Shown here: in pieces, positions 15,883 through 23,649 of the stretch
How positions within the stretch are numbered: position 1 is the stretch's first letter
How the letters are laid out: the number at the start of each line of letters is the position of its first letter
Source: Exiguobacterium alkaliphilum 12/1
GTDB taxonomy: Bacteria > Bacillota > Bacilli > Exiguobacteriales > Exiguobacteriaceae
Assembly (NCBI RefSeq): GCF_000714435.1
Contig: NZ_JJMW01000060.1
Span: 1 to 64,000, forward strand
DNA length: 64,000 bases
Direction of reading: 5' to 3'
Made by a program: the position numbers and the translations under genes
The notes under the pieces: generated by a model
Databases searched by the model: none
Seen by the model: the letters and a program-made list of their open reading frames with translations, nothing else
Told to the model about the DNA's origin: nothing

Positions 15883-16691
15883 TATGTCTCATCCTTTCGC
15901 TCTGTAAGTGATGAATCGATGTCGATGCGGGCATCGCCTTCCTCCCGGACCTCGATCTCTTCTTTGCGCAACGTCTCCGTGACCGTTTCGACGTCTTCTC
16001 GCACGTGCTTATGCACGATGATCTCCTCGACGACGACAGGTCGCTTGACGATGAACGCTCGCTCTTCGATAACTTGAATCCGAAGGTGATCGCCTTCGTC
16101 GATCGTCCGGATGCCCGGTCGGTCGAAATCATAGTCTTCAATCTCTTCTAGCGAACCGTCTTTGCGCTCTACGTGTAACTGTTCCCTCCGAATCGGGATT
16201 TCAATCTCTTGATCGGTCTCGGTGACACGTTTGTTCACGACGAGCTCACCGGTTTGGACCGCTCGCTTCTTCACGTCGAGCCGTTCCTCATGCAGGGCGA
16301 GCGTTTGTTCTTCGGTGTCTGTCGCTTGTTTTCGACGGGTCGCTGTCTCTGCTTCGAGCCGTTCGCCTTGTTCCGCGTCGACGTAGAGGAACAACTTTCC
16401 TTGCTCGATCGCCTGGGCGAACGTCTCCTGTCTTTCAGGCGTCAAGCGCATACTGCCGAGCCATCGCTCGACCGGACGCTCGCTCGATGTGACGAGCGAA
16501 GCGATCGCCTGCGGGTCGTCGGCGACGAGAACGTATAGATTCGATTGACGTTTCACGGCCTCTCCCGTCTCTTTACGTTTGACGAGCACGAACATGTCTC
16601 CTTCGTCGTAACCTTCTCGTTTCAAGTCGACCGTCCGCGCGAGCAACGCCGTGGCATCGTCGAACAGTTCAGAAATGATGGCTTGTCTCAT
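15882..16691 (-). CDS. YflT-like + YsnF/AvaK (DUF2382) stress protein
   Basis: A 269-residue two-domain protein. Residues 1-115 form a diverged YflT-like domain; residues 130-260 carry the YsnF/AvaK repeat pattern LALHEERLDVKKRAVQTGELVVNKRV and VTETLRKEEIEVREEGD, predicted long beta strands with alternating charge. In Bacillus YsnF is a general stress protein, and in cyanobacteria AvaK is an akinete marker; the role is unknown. It is first in a two-gene unit with the 135-residue protein. CTAGGAGGAATGAG precedes the ATG closely. Confidence 0.82.
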   Translation of the reverse strand: MRQAIISELFDDATALLARTVDLKREGYDEGDMFVLVKRKETGEAVKRQSNLYVLVADDPQAIASLVTSSERPVERWLGSMRLTPERQETFAQAIEQGKLFLYVDAEQGERLEAETATRRKQATDTEEQTLALHEERLDVKKRAVQTGELVVNKRVTETDQEIEIPIRREQLHVERKDGSLEEIEDYDFDRPGIRTIDEGDHLRIQVIEERAFIVKRPVVVEEIIVHKHVREDVETVTETLRKEEIEVREEGDARIDIDSSLTERKDET

Positions 16692-16717
16692 GTCTCATTC
16701 CTCCTAAAGTATGTCGT

Positions 16718-16751
16718 AAAAAAAGGATGGTCCCTTTAGAGAGAACCATCC
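16718..16751 (-). terminator. Terminator of the 321-residue YflT/YsnF gene
   Basis: Stem GGATGGT / ACCATCC with a 13-base loop and eight or more U on the minus strand, separating the third paralogue from the two-gene unit below it. Confidence 0.85.
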
Positions 16752-16772
16752 TTCTTCAGGTACTTGGTCAAA

Positions 16773-17738
16773 TTAGAGGCGGTCGCGGTCGTCACGGCGT
16801 GTATGGTCACCGTCACGCTTGCGGAGGTCATCTTCACCCTCGATATGGGCTTCTTCCTTCCGGACTGTCTCGCGTACTGTTTCAGTATCCTTCACTTTTT
16901 TCTTGCCGACGACAATCTCTTCAGCGACGACATCTTTCTTCGTCACATCGACCCGCTCTTCCGTCACCGGAACGCGAATCTCGTCACGATCGTTCGTCGC
17001 ATCGAACGAGTGGTCTGTCGCGGCGCGGTCACCGTCGACTGGACGTCGCTCGACATACACTTCGTCACGCTCGACTTCGACATCGATGCGTTCTTCATGC
17101 TCGACGACGTCTTTCTCGACGCGAACCTCGCCCGTTTGGACGCGCTCTTTGTTCACTTGTAGACGTTCTTCATGCAACTGCAACTTCTGCTCGTCCGTCA
17201 AGTCGGTGCGGTTACGGATATCCTCGTCCATGTCGTGGTGACGCGTCGAGTCATGATGCGATCCCGTCGCGTCAAGACCTGTTCCGGCTGCTCCGACACC
17301 TGTACCAATCGGGTCACGAGCCGTCATGTTTCCAGCCTCGTTCCCTTCTGAACCGTAGCCTGCTGACGTACGTCCTTCGAACGTATCGTTCCGTCCGTTA
17401 TCGAGGACACCATCGTCCGTATCAAGCAAGAGGACGAAGCCGCCGTTCTCGATATCTGAATGGTGGCGTGCCGTCTCTTCTTCTGAGAAGCCGAGTTTGT
17501 CGAACGTATGACGGACTTCGTCTGCGCCATCTGACACGCCGAAGAAGCGGTCGAGCCATGATGCCTTCGTTTCTTTCACTTCTGCATCGGTTTCGCCACG
17601 AACCATTGAAAGGTTCGATTTATCTTTCACAACGACGTACAAGTCTTCTTCACGATGACCTTGAGCACGGAGCTCATCAATTTTTGACACGAGTTCTGAC
17701 TCCTGATAGTAAGTTCCTACGTAACGTTTGTTATCCAT
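16773..17738 (-). CDS. YflT + YsnF/AvaK (DUF2382) stress protein
   Basis: A 321-residue protein joining an N-terminal YflT domain (3-100: RYVGTYYQESELVSKIDELRAQGHREEDLYVVV), a flexible Gly/Thr-rich linker (about 115-160) and a C-terminal YsnF/AvaK domain (165-310: QLHEERLQVNKERVQTGEVRVEKDVVEHEERIDVEV, then DTETVRETVRKEEAHIEGEDD). It is strongly charged and probably cytoplasmic. The domains are those found separately or in diverged form in the two proteins encoded just downstream, so the three genes form a local paralogous set. GGGAG precedes the ATG. I looked for a clear sigma-B promoter (GTTT...GGGTAT) in the 200 bases upstream and did not find one. Confidence 0.85.
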   Translation of the reverse strand: MDNKRYVGTYYQESELVSKIDELRAQGHREEDLYVVVKDKSNLSMVRGETDAEVKETKASWLDRFFGVSDGADEVRHTFDKLGFSEEETARHHSDIENGGFVLLLDTDDGVLDNGRNDTFEGRTSAGYGSEGNEAGNMTARDPIGTGVGAAGTGLDATGSHHDSTRHHDMDEDIRNRTDLTDEQKLQLHEERLQVNKERVQTGEVRVEKDVVEHEERIDVEVERDEVYVERRPVDGDRAATDHSFDATNDRDEIRVPVTEERVDVTKKDVVAEEIVVGKKKVKDTETVRETVRKEEAHIEGEDDLRKRDGDHTRRDDRDRL

Positions 17739-17929
17739 GATTGTATCTCCCTTTCAAAATCTTTATTTTTTTGGTTATAGGCTAGGCCGATTCGCTATGA
17801 ATTGCCATCCTGCCGGTAGTGTATATGTTCCCTTGCAACTCCGTTTCATGCATTTCTTTCATGATTGTAATCAGTTTGTAACGTTGTGACTATTGTCCGA
17901 TTGAACGACCTTCCATTATATGCACGAAA

Positions 17930-17952
17930 AAAACCTCCCGCCCGAAGAGGAG
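17930..17952 (-). terminator. Hairpin with U-tail left of the IS remnant
   Basis: On the minus strand CCTCC ... TTCG ... GGGAGG is followed by seven U (17937-17931). It contains CGCCCGAAGA (17939-17948 on +), which recurs at 18713-18722 on the other side of the element. It may be the original distal end of the mdxR terminator region split by the insertion. Confidence 0.6.
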
Positions 17953-18046
17953 GGCACTGAAAAACCTCCGCTCTATCCGAGCGTGAAAAGAAAAAAGGGG
18001 GATTGAACCGACTCACGTCGGGACAATCCCTCTTTTTTCCTTGCCC

Positions 18047-18435
18047 TCATCCTGTATTTTCTTTTCGAAGGGCGATGATTCGCTTCAGGTTGACCGCAAT
18101 GATTGCCATCACGCCCTGTAACGTCATGCCTTTCAGGTCTGACGTCTTGTTGCGCGCCAGACCTTGCGGGTTCTTCAATTGACTATTTTTCGCCTCGATG
18201 GCGAAGCGTTTCCGGTGATGGTCCTTGAAATCATCCGTCTGCTCATAATCGAGTTGGTCGCTGTGCTCCCTCGACTTCAATGACACGCTGTAAGGCTTCG
18301 ACTTGGCCTCGTCGCCCACGATGTGATCGAACGGGACAAGGTCGTGGATGAGCTGCAGCTCGTCATCGGCCGGGTCAACAGGTCATAGAGCGCCACATAC
18401 GGGCTCGGCGGCATGTTCGGCAGGTCGGGCATCAT
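18047..18435 (-). pseudogene. IS1182-like transposase remnant (internal deletion and frameshift)
   Basis: Starting at the ATG at 18435, behind TTGGAGG, the reading is MMPDLPNMPPSPYVALYDLL. Here a one-base deletion near 18378 shifts the frame; restoring it gives LLIPADDELQLIHDLVPFDH. This is the N-terminus of an IS1182-type transposase. It is then joined directly to the C-terminal DDE segment: HSDQLDYEQTDDFKDHHRKRFAIEAKNSQLKNPQGLARNK and the end GVMAIIAVNLKRI. Several hundred central residues with most of the catalytic domain are missing, so the protein is dead. Confidence 0.85.
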
Positions 18436-18506
18436 CGGGATGGCCTCCAATTTGGTGTTACGGTCAGTATAGTCCGGAATGCAAGGCGCCTACAGCGCCG
18501 CCCGAG

Positions 18507-18605
18507 GGCACGCCGACTCCCGGGGAAATTAGCGGGCAAGGCGAGACCCAGCAGCGACGACGTCGCGTTGCGGCTCGACGCCCGCCCCCAGGAAAGCGGC
18601 GTGCC
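18507..18605 (-). repeat. Bacillales-type intergenic repeat, copy 2, nested in the IS remnant
   Basis: A 99-bp element bounded by GGCACGCCG / CGGCGTGCC. Read on the minus strand it contains CCGCTTTCCTGGGGGCGGGC, GCTGCTGGGTCTCGCCTTG, CCCGCTAAT and GGGAGTC in the same order as copy 1. It sits between the transposase start and the upstream hairpin, so it landed in the element after the IS arrived. Confidence 0.75.
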
Positions 18606-18736
18606 GGACAGGGCGGCTGAAGGGCGATGAAAACAGCGGAAAACAGAGGAGCGTCATCCATACCGGGACGACGCTCCTCTGTTCAAAATCATTAAAAGTT
18701 TTTCAGTGCCTTCGCCCGAAGACGAAAGGTTCATGT

Positions 18737-19780
18737 TTACTCGACCGGTTGCCCGGCTTTCTTTTGCCCACACGATTGACGTACAACGAGATAGTGCGGC
18801 ACGATGACGCGTTTCCCGTACGGCGGCGCACTGTCGCCGATTTGCTCGATTAGGCAGTTCGTCGCCTCGAACCCGAGGCCGAAGATGTTGATTTCGACCG
18901 AGGTCAGCGGTGGATTGGAGTGCTCGGCGATGTAGACGTTGTTGAAGCTGACGACCGCGACGTCCTCTGGAATTTTCAGCCCCATCTCACTGAGCGTGCT
19001 GATGACACCGAGCGCCATCATGTCGTCACTGACGACGACGGCTGTCGGCGGCTCTTCGAGTTGAAGCAGCTCCCGAACGGCTTTTGCCCCGCCTTTCGTC
19101 ATGAACTCGGCCCGCGCGATGTAATCCTCGCGCACCGGGATGCCCGCTTCCATGAGCGCCGTGGCATACCCGTTACGCCGATCTTGCGTGACGGCGAGTT
19201 TATCCGACCCACCGATGAAGGCGATGCAGCAATGACCGAGGTTGTACAGATGCTTCGTCACTTCCCGGCCGGCCAAATAGTTGTCCGTGTCGACGTATGT
19301 GATCGATGAAGCATCCCCGAACGGCTTCCCGACCACGACGAATGGGAATTTCGTTTGACGTAAATACTGGACGACTTTGTCATCTTCTCGCGAATAAAGG
19401 ACGATGACACCATCGACACGGCGGCCTTGCACCATCTCGATGACGCCCGACAATACCTCTTCCTCTGTGACGCCCGTCGTCATATAGAGCGAGTATCCGT
19501 TCTGATGCGCTTTCGTGCTGATTCCCCGAAGCACTTCCGGGAAGAACGGGTTTTGCAGTGTCTTTGTGGCCGCACTCGGCATGACGAGACCGATCGACTG
19601 TGTCGAGCGGTTCGCGAGGCTACGTGCATGAATGTTCGGATGGTACCCGAGTTCCTCCATCGAACTGCGCACGCGCTCTTTCGTTTTTTGACTGATTCGT
19701 GGACTGTTCGCGATAACACGTGACACCGTCGATGGTGCGACGTTGGCATGTTTCGCGACATCTTTAATCGTGATTTGCAT
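18737..19780 (-). CDS. mdxR: LacI-family transcriptional regulator of maltodextrin genes
   Basis: A 347-residue LacI/GalR regulator. The helix-turn-helix is ITIKDVAKHANVAPSTVSRVIANSPRIS (3-30), the hinge helix follows near residue 50, and the periplasmic-binding-like effector domain runs from about 62 to 335, ending in TSVEINIFGLG. Its place at the end of the mdxEFG-amylase operon and the LacI-type palindromes at every maltodextrin promoter in the region argue that it is the MalR/MdxR regulator, with maltose or a maltodextrin as inducer. The original terminator seems disturbed by the adjoining IS remnant. Confidence 0.88.
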   Translation of the reverse strand: MQITIKDVAKHANVAPSTVSRVIANSPRISQKTKERVRSSMEELGYHPNIHARSLANRSTQSIGLVMPSAATKTLQNPFFPEVLRGISTKAHQNGYSLYMTTGVTEEEVLSGVIEMVQGRRVDGVIVLYSREDDKVVQYLRQTKFPFVVVGKPFGDASSITYVDTDNYLAGREVTKHLYNLGHCCIAFIGGSDKLAVTQDRRNGYATALMEAGIPVREDYIARAEFMTKGGAKAVRELLQLEEPPTAVVVSDDMMALGVISTLSEMGLKIPEDVAVVSFNNVYIAEHSNPPLTSVEINIFGLGFEATNCLIEQIGDSAPPYGKRVIVPHYLVVRQSCGQKKAGQPVE

Positions 19781-19821
19781 GGTGCTCCCCCTTGCTTCCG
19801 TTAGTTCTTGATTCCCTGTTG

Positions 19822-21333
19822 TCAGTTAACGCTTCTCCGGCGCTTCCACATCACGAGCCCCGTCAAAAAGATTGGGATGGCGATCACGAGCAGGCCGATC
19901 GTCCACATGTTCACTTCTGACTCTTCGACGATATAGGCGTTCGCGCTCTCACCTGACAGTTTGATGGTAAACGTGCCACGGCTGTCGGTGACGAGTTGCG
20001 AGAACAGGAGACCGCGAAGACGTGTATCTTCACCGACTTCGCTTACCTCGAATTGAATCTCTCTGTCCTCTTCGTTCATATTGATTGCATATAAGGCGAC
20101 GTCGTCACCGTCACGGCGTTCAAACACGGCCATGCCGTCTTTAGAGGCGATGAGGCGTTGTTCACCGGTCGCGAACACCGGATATTCGGCCCGCATCCGG
20201 TTCATCGTCGCGACGTAACCGTGAAGGTCTTCATTTCCCGGGAATTCGGTCATCTCCCGGTTGGCTGGGTCAGCCCCGCCCGTTTGTGCGTTCTCTGTCC
20301 CTTGGAAGACAATCGGCATACCCGGCGACGCATAGAGTGCGAACAATCCGAGACGCAATCTTCGTTCCGCCGATTCGGCACCGCCCCGTTCCGCGACGTG
20401 CATGAACCGTTCGACATCGTGATTGTCGAGGAACGTCGCCATTTGGTTCGGGTCGTTGAAGAACGTCTGGGCGTAGCTTGCGGCGACATCGATCTCGTCG
20501 ACGTTCGCCTGCTTTTGCGCCATCGTCTTGGCGACGCGGTCATAAAACGTAAAGTTCGTGATGCTGTTGAAGCCTAGGTCATCATATTCAGCGACATATT
20601 GCGGGTTCGGGTCGAACACCTCGGCTAACAGATAAAAGTCTGGGTCGACCGCACGCACCGCTTCGACGAAATCTTCCCAAAACGGCTTGTCGACGTGGCG
20701 GACCGTATCGAGACGATAGCCGTCGATGCCGGTCTCTTCAATCCAGTACGTCGCCGCCTCGATCAAGTAGTCTTTCACTTCCGGGTCTTCGGTTTTAAAG
20801 TCCGGCAAGTCAAAGAGCCAATGTGTCTCGACTTGTTCTTGATCGTTCCATAAAACGATCGGTAACTCGTCATGGAACCAGTCTGGCTTCTCTTCGACCC
20901 AAGGATGACCCGGGCCGACGTGGTTGACGACGAAATCGAGGATGACTTTCATGTCTCGCTTATGCGCCTCGTCGACGAGTTCCTGTAAATCTTCTTTCGT
21001 CCCGAACTGCGGGTCGATCTCATAAAAATCTTTAATCCAATAGCCGTGGTAGCCGTCCGGCATATTCTCAAACACCGGCGTCAACCAGATGGACGTGAAA
21101 CCGAGCGACTCGATGTAATCGAGCTTTTCAATGACGCCTCGAATATCTCCGCCATGGAAGGCTTTCGGGTCATTTTTGTCGACTTGGTCGTTGTTATCGG
21201 GATTTCCGTCAACGAACCGGTCGACCATAATAAAGTACATGCGTTCTTGTTCCCATGTTGCTGCTTCTTTCGCTCCGACAATTGTAGGAAACAAAAGAAG
21301 CGACAGGAGAACGAGCACGACGCCTCGCCTCAT
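19822..21333 (-). CDS. Secreted, membrane-anchored GH13 alpha-amylase
   Basis: A 503-residue glycoside hydrolase family 13 enzyme with an N-terminal signal peptide (1-21, cleavage likely after VGA) and a C-terminal membrane segment followed by KRRRS (about 476-503). It is therefore expected to stay bound at the outer membrane surface. The (beta/alpha)8 motifs are DFVVNH (133-138), GYRLDTVRH with nucleophile D209, AEVFDPN with acid/base E238, and FLDNHD with D306. It should cut starch or long maltodextrins next to the MdxEFG importer, whose genes directly precede it with a 23-base gap. Cell-bound amylase plus importer is a coherent starch-uptake unit. Confidence 0.92.
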   Translation of the reverse strand: MRRGVVLVLLSLLLFPTIVGAKEAATWEQERMYFIMVDRFVDGNPDNNDQVDKNDPKAFHGGDIRGVIEKLDYIESLGFTSIWLTPVFENMPDGYHGYWIKDFYEIDPQFGTKEDLQELVDEAHKRDMKVILDFVVNHVGPGHPWVEEKPDWFHDELPIVLWNDQEQVETHWLFDLPDFKTEDPEVKDYLIEAATYWIEETGIDGYRLDTVRHVDKPFWEDFVEAVRAVDPDFYLLAEVFDPNPQYVAEYDDLGFNSITNFTFYDRVAKTMAQKQANVDEIDVAASYAQTFFNDPNQMATFLDNHDVERFMHVAERGGAESAERRLRLGLFALYASPGMPIVFQGTENAQTGGADPANREMTEFPGNEDLHGYVATMNRMRAEYPVFATGEQRLIASKDGMAVFERRDGDDVALYAINMNEEDREIQFEVSEVGEDTRLRGLLFSQLVTDSRGTFTIKLSGESANAYIVEESEVNMWTIGLLVIAIPIFLTGLVMWKRRRSVN

Positions 21334-21356
21334 ATCGCTTCCCCCTTAAGTGAGTA

Positions 21357-22190
21357 TTATCCTTTCGTACCACCCGCAGTGAGACCCGAGACGAAGTAGC
21401 GTTGGAACATGAAGAACAAGAGCACGATTGGGAGGGCCGAAAGGACGGCGCCTGCCGCGAACAACGTGAAGTTGTTGTCGAACTGTCGAGAAATCATGTT
21501 ATAGAGACCAACCGCAAGTGTCTGTTTCTCCGGTGAACGAAGGACGAGCGATGCCAAGATAAAGTCGTTGAACGGGCCCATGAAGTTGAACAGGGCAATC
21601 GTTGCGACAATCGGCTTCGCGAGCGGCAAAATAATTTGCCAGAAGATACGAAGGTGACCGGCACCATCCATCCGAGCGGCTTCATCGAGCTCTTTCGGAA
21701 TCGTATCGAAGTAACCTTTGGCGAGATACGTGTTCATCGGAATCGCCCCGCCGGCGTACAGCAGGATGAGCGCCGTATGCGTGTCAAGAAGACCGAGCAT
21801 GTTCAGGAGCACGTAAATCGCGATGATGGCAACGAATTGCGGCACCATTTGCAAGACGAGGAACAAGATGAGCGAGTTCTTCCGTCCGACGAAACGATAA
21901 CGCGAGAATACATAACCGGTGATCGTAACGAGAATGACCGCGAGTGCCATCGTGATGAAGGCAATCTTCAATGTATTCACATACCATAAACTATAATCTG
22001 AAATCGTTAGATCAAACAAGTTTTTATAGTGAATGAGCGTCGGATTGTCCGGAATGATTTTCGACGTGATCGTACGTCCCGGGTTGAACGACGTCCCCAC
22101 TACCCAAAGCATCGGATAAAGGATGATGATCGACGCCAACGTCAAGATGACATAAGAGAGCGCCAGATTGATTCGTTTTTGTTTTTTCAT
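21357..22190 (-). CDS. mdxG: Maltodextrin ABC transporter permease MdxG
   Basis: A MalG-type permease of 277 residues with six predicted membrane helices. The EAA loop that contacts the ATPase is visible as ELDEAARMDGAGHLRIFWQIILPLAKP (about 167-193). The C-terminus FVSGLTAGGTKG is the typical MalG ending that reaches into the ATPase dimer. It starts one base after the mdxF stop. No ATPase gene is present in the window, so a shared MsmX-type ATPase elsewhere is presumably used, as in Bacillus. Confidence 0.95.
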   Translation of the reverse strand: MKKQKRINLALSYVILTLASIIILYPMLWVVGTSFNPGRTITSKIIPDNPTLIHYKNLFDLTISDYSLWYVNTLKIAFITMALAVILVTITGYVFSRYRFVGRKNSLILFLVLQMVPQFVAIIAIYVLLNMLGLLDTHTALILLYAGGAIPMNTYLAKGYFDTIPKELDEAARMDGAGHLRIFWQIILPLAKPIVATIALFNFMGPFNDFILASLVLRSPEKQTLAVGLYNMISRQFDNNFTLFAAGAVLSALPIVLLFFMFQRYFVSGLTAGGTKG

Positions 22191-22191
22191 A

Positions 22192-23544
22192 TCAAATCAT
22201 ATCCTCGTCTTTGAAAGATTTTGTCCGACGGAACTGGATGACGGCAAGTGTCATGATGAAGAATGACAAGATGAGCGTGATCGCAGCCGCAAGTCCGTAT
22301 TGCGGGTTGGCACCGAGAGACAATTTGTAAATCCATGAGATCAAGATGTCGGTACCGCCGGCCGTCTGTCCTGGCACAGCTGGTCCCCCACCGTTGAAGA
22401 GATAAATCAAGTTGAAGTTGTTGAAGTTGAACGTGAACTGCGTGATCAAGATCGGTGCTGTTGCGAACAAGAGCATCGGCAACGTGATCAAGCGGAACTT
22501 ATCAAAGATTGTTGCGCCGTCAATCGTCGCGGCTTCATACAAGTCACCCGGGATCGACTGCAACACACCCGTCATGAGCGTCATGATGAACGGGAAGCCT
22601 AGCCACCACTGAATCAAGATGAGCGCGCTTCGCGTCGCCGTCGGGTCCGTCATCCAACTGATCGGGTCAAGCCCGAACGCCGGGAGGATCGTCGTGTTGA
22701 ACACACCGAACGATTCGTTGAACATCGAACGGAAAATCAAGATCGTGATGAACGCCGGTACGGCCCATGACAAGATCAAAATCGAACGGAACAAGCGACG
22801 GAAACGGAGTCCTTCTTGGTTCAACAGAACCGCAAGGAAGATCCCGATCGCGATGACACCGACCGTTGAAGCGACCGTCCAGACGAGCGTCCAACCGAGG
22901 ACGCTGACGAACGTATCACGCCAGATGTCGATTTGGAAGATGCTCGTGAAGTTGCTGAATCCGATCCACTCGACGAGTTTCGCCGGTGGTGCGTTATTGT
23001 AGCGGTAGTTCGTGAAAGCGATCAAGAACGTGAAGATGAGCGGTAAAACGACAGTGAAGACGAGCAAGATGAGTGACGGGATCAACATCAAGTATGGGAA
23101 TCCGTGGTCACGCAAGTTGCGAAGCTGCACTTGGAACGATGGCACGTTTAGGTGCTGATCACGAATGCGACCGACCCGGTATGCGTCACGAATGTTCCAG
23201 ATGTAAAACGCAATCCCGAAGAACAGTAAGATTAATGCGACAATACCTTCTACCATCAAGAAGATGGAGTGGTCGTTACGAGGTCCTGCTACTTCGCCAA
23301 GCGTGATCAATCCCCAAAGGCCACCACGGTCGCCAGGTCCTGCGCCCGCGCCTTTGAAAAAGAGATCGTAGTTTACTGCGAAATAAGACATAATGACGAT
23401 AAAGAAAGCGATCGCTTTCGCACGTTGATTGTTATAAAACTGTCCGGCTCCCGGAATGATCGAGAGTAATGCGGCGTTCCGGGCATGGTTGGTCGGTTTG
23501 TCCGGACGTTGATCCGGCGTGTTCGGTTTCGGAATTGAAGCCAT
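22192..23544 (-). CDS. mdxF: Maltodextrin ABC transporter permease MdxF
   Basis: A MalF-type permease of 450 residues. The N-terminus has two extra hydrophobic segments (about 25-55 and 75-115) as in Bacillus MdxF, followed by the binding-protein-dependent transport domain with the EAA loop ELYEAATIDGATIFDKFRLITLPML (about 335-360). I choose the ATG at 23544, with AAGGAGA nine bases upstream, over a TTG two codons earlier. A 100-base gap to mdxE contains a hairpin and a LacI-type palindrome. Confidence 0.94.
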   Translation of the reverse strand: MASIPKPNTPDQRPDKPTNHARNAALLSIIPGAGQFYNNQRAKAIAFFIVIMSYFAVNYDLFFKGAGAGPGDRGGLWGLITLGEVAGPRNDHSIFLMVEGIVALILLFFGIAFYIWNIRDAYRVGRIRDQHLNVPSFQVQLRNLRDHGFPYLMLIPSLILLVFTVVLPLIFTFLIAFTNYRYNNAPPAKLVEWIGFSNFTSIFQIDIWRDTFVSVLGWTLVWTVASTVGVIAIGIFLAVLLNQEGLRFRRLFRSILILSWAVPAFITILIFRSMFNESFGVFNTTILPAFGLDPISWMTDPTATRSALILIQWWLGFPFIMTLMTGVLQSIPGDLYEAATIDGATIFDKFRLITLPMLLFATAPILITQFTFNFNNFNLIYLFNGGGPAVPGQTAGGTDILISWIYKLSLGANPQYGLAAAITLILSFFIMTLAVIQFRRTKSFKDEDMI

Positions 23545-23579
23545 CCTCAATTTCTCCTTTCAATTTGAGCAAATCAATC

Positions 23580-23595
23580 GAGCAAGCGTTTGCTC
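23580..23595 (-). promoter_or_regulatory. LacI-type palindrome between mdxE and mdxF
   Basis: GAGCAAACGCTTGCTC has perfect six-base arms around ACGC and contains the GCAAACG core shared with the operators of malP, mdxE and the neopullulanase gene. It lies inside the operon, 36 bases upstream of the mdxF start. Confidence 0.6.
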
Positions 23596-23606
23596 AATTC
23601 TAGAAA

Positions 23607-23640
23607 ATGAGGGGGAACGCCAGTTGGCGTACCCCGTCAT
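23607..23640 (-). terminator. Intra-operon hairpin after mdxE (partial terminator)
   Basis: Stem ATGA-GGGG-ACGCCA / TGGCGT-CCCC-TCAT followed by TTTTCT on the minus strand, ten bases after the mdxE stop. Its weak U-tail suggests partial termination or 3' end protection, which would give more binding protein than permease. Confidence 0.65.
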
Positions 23641-23649
23641 TTCAGTTCC

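Larger units (their letters stand above)
17953..18710. mobile_element. Internally deleted IS1182-family-like element, 758 bp
   Basis: Bounded by perfect 13-bp inverted repeats GGCACTGAAAAAC (17953-17965) and its complement (18698-18710). Inside are a decayed transposase, a bidirectional terminator at the transposase 3' end (17991-18038, stem G(G)GGATTG / CAATCCC flanked by A6 and T6), and a 14-bp perfect stem AACAGAGGAGCGTC / GACGCTCCTCTGTT (18641-18685) upstream of the gene that would block read-through. The GC-rich stretch 18507-18605 is a nested copy of the intergenic repeat. Both flanks carry the decamer CGCCCGAAGA inside TTCG-loop hairpins. Family assignment rests on the transposase C-terminus. 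Confidence 0.8.

Noticed and set aside
16727-17740. 337-codon + strand open frame
   Set aside because: Antisense to the YflT/YsnF gene; its Arg/Ser/His-rich composition is typical of a shadow frame.
17739-17930. Sigma-B promoter upstream of the YflT/YsnF gene
   Set aside because: Expected from the family, but no convincing GTTT...GGGTAT pair was found.
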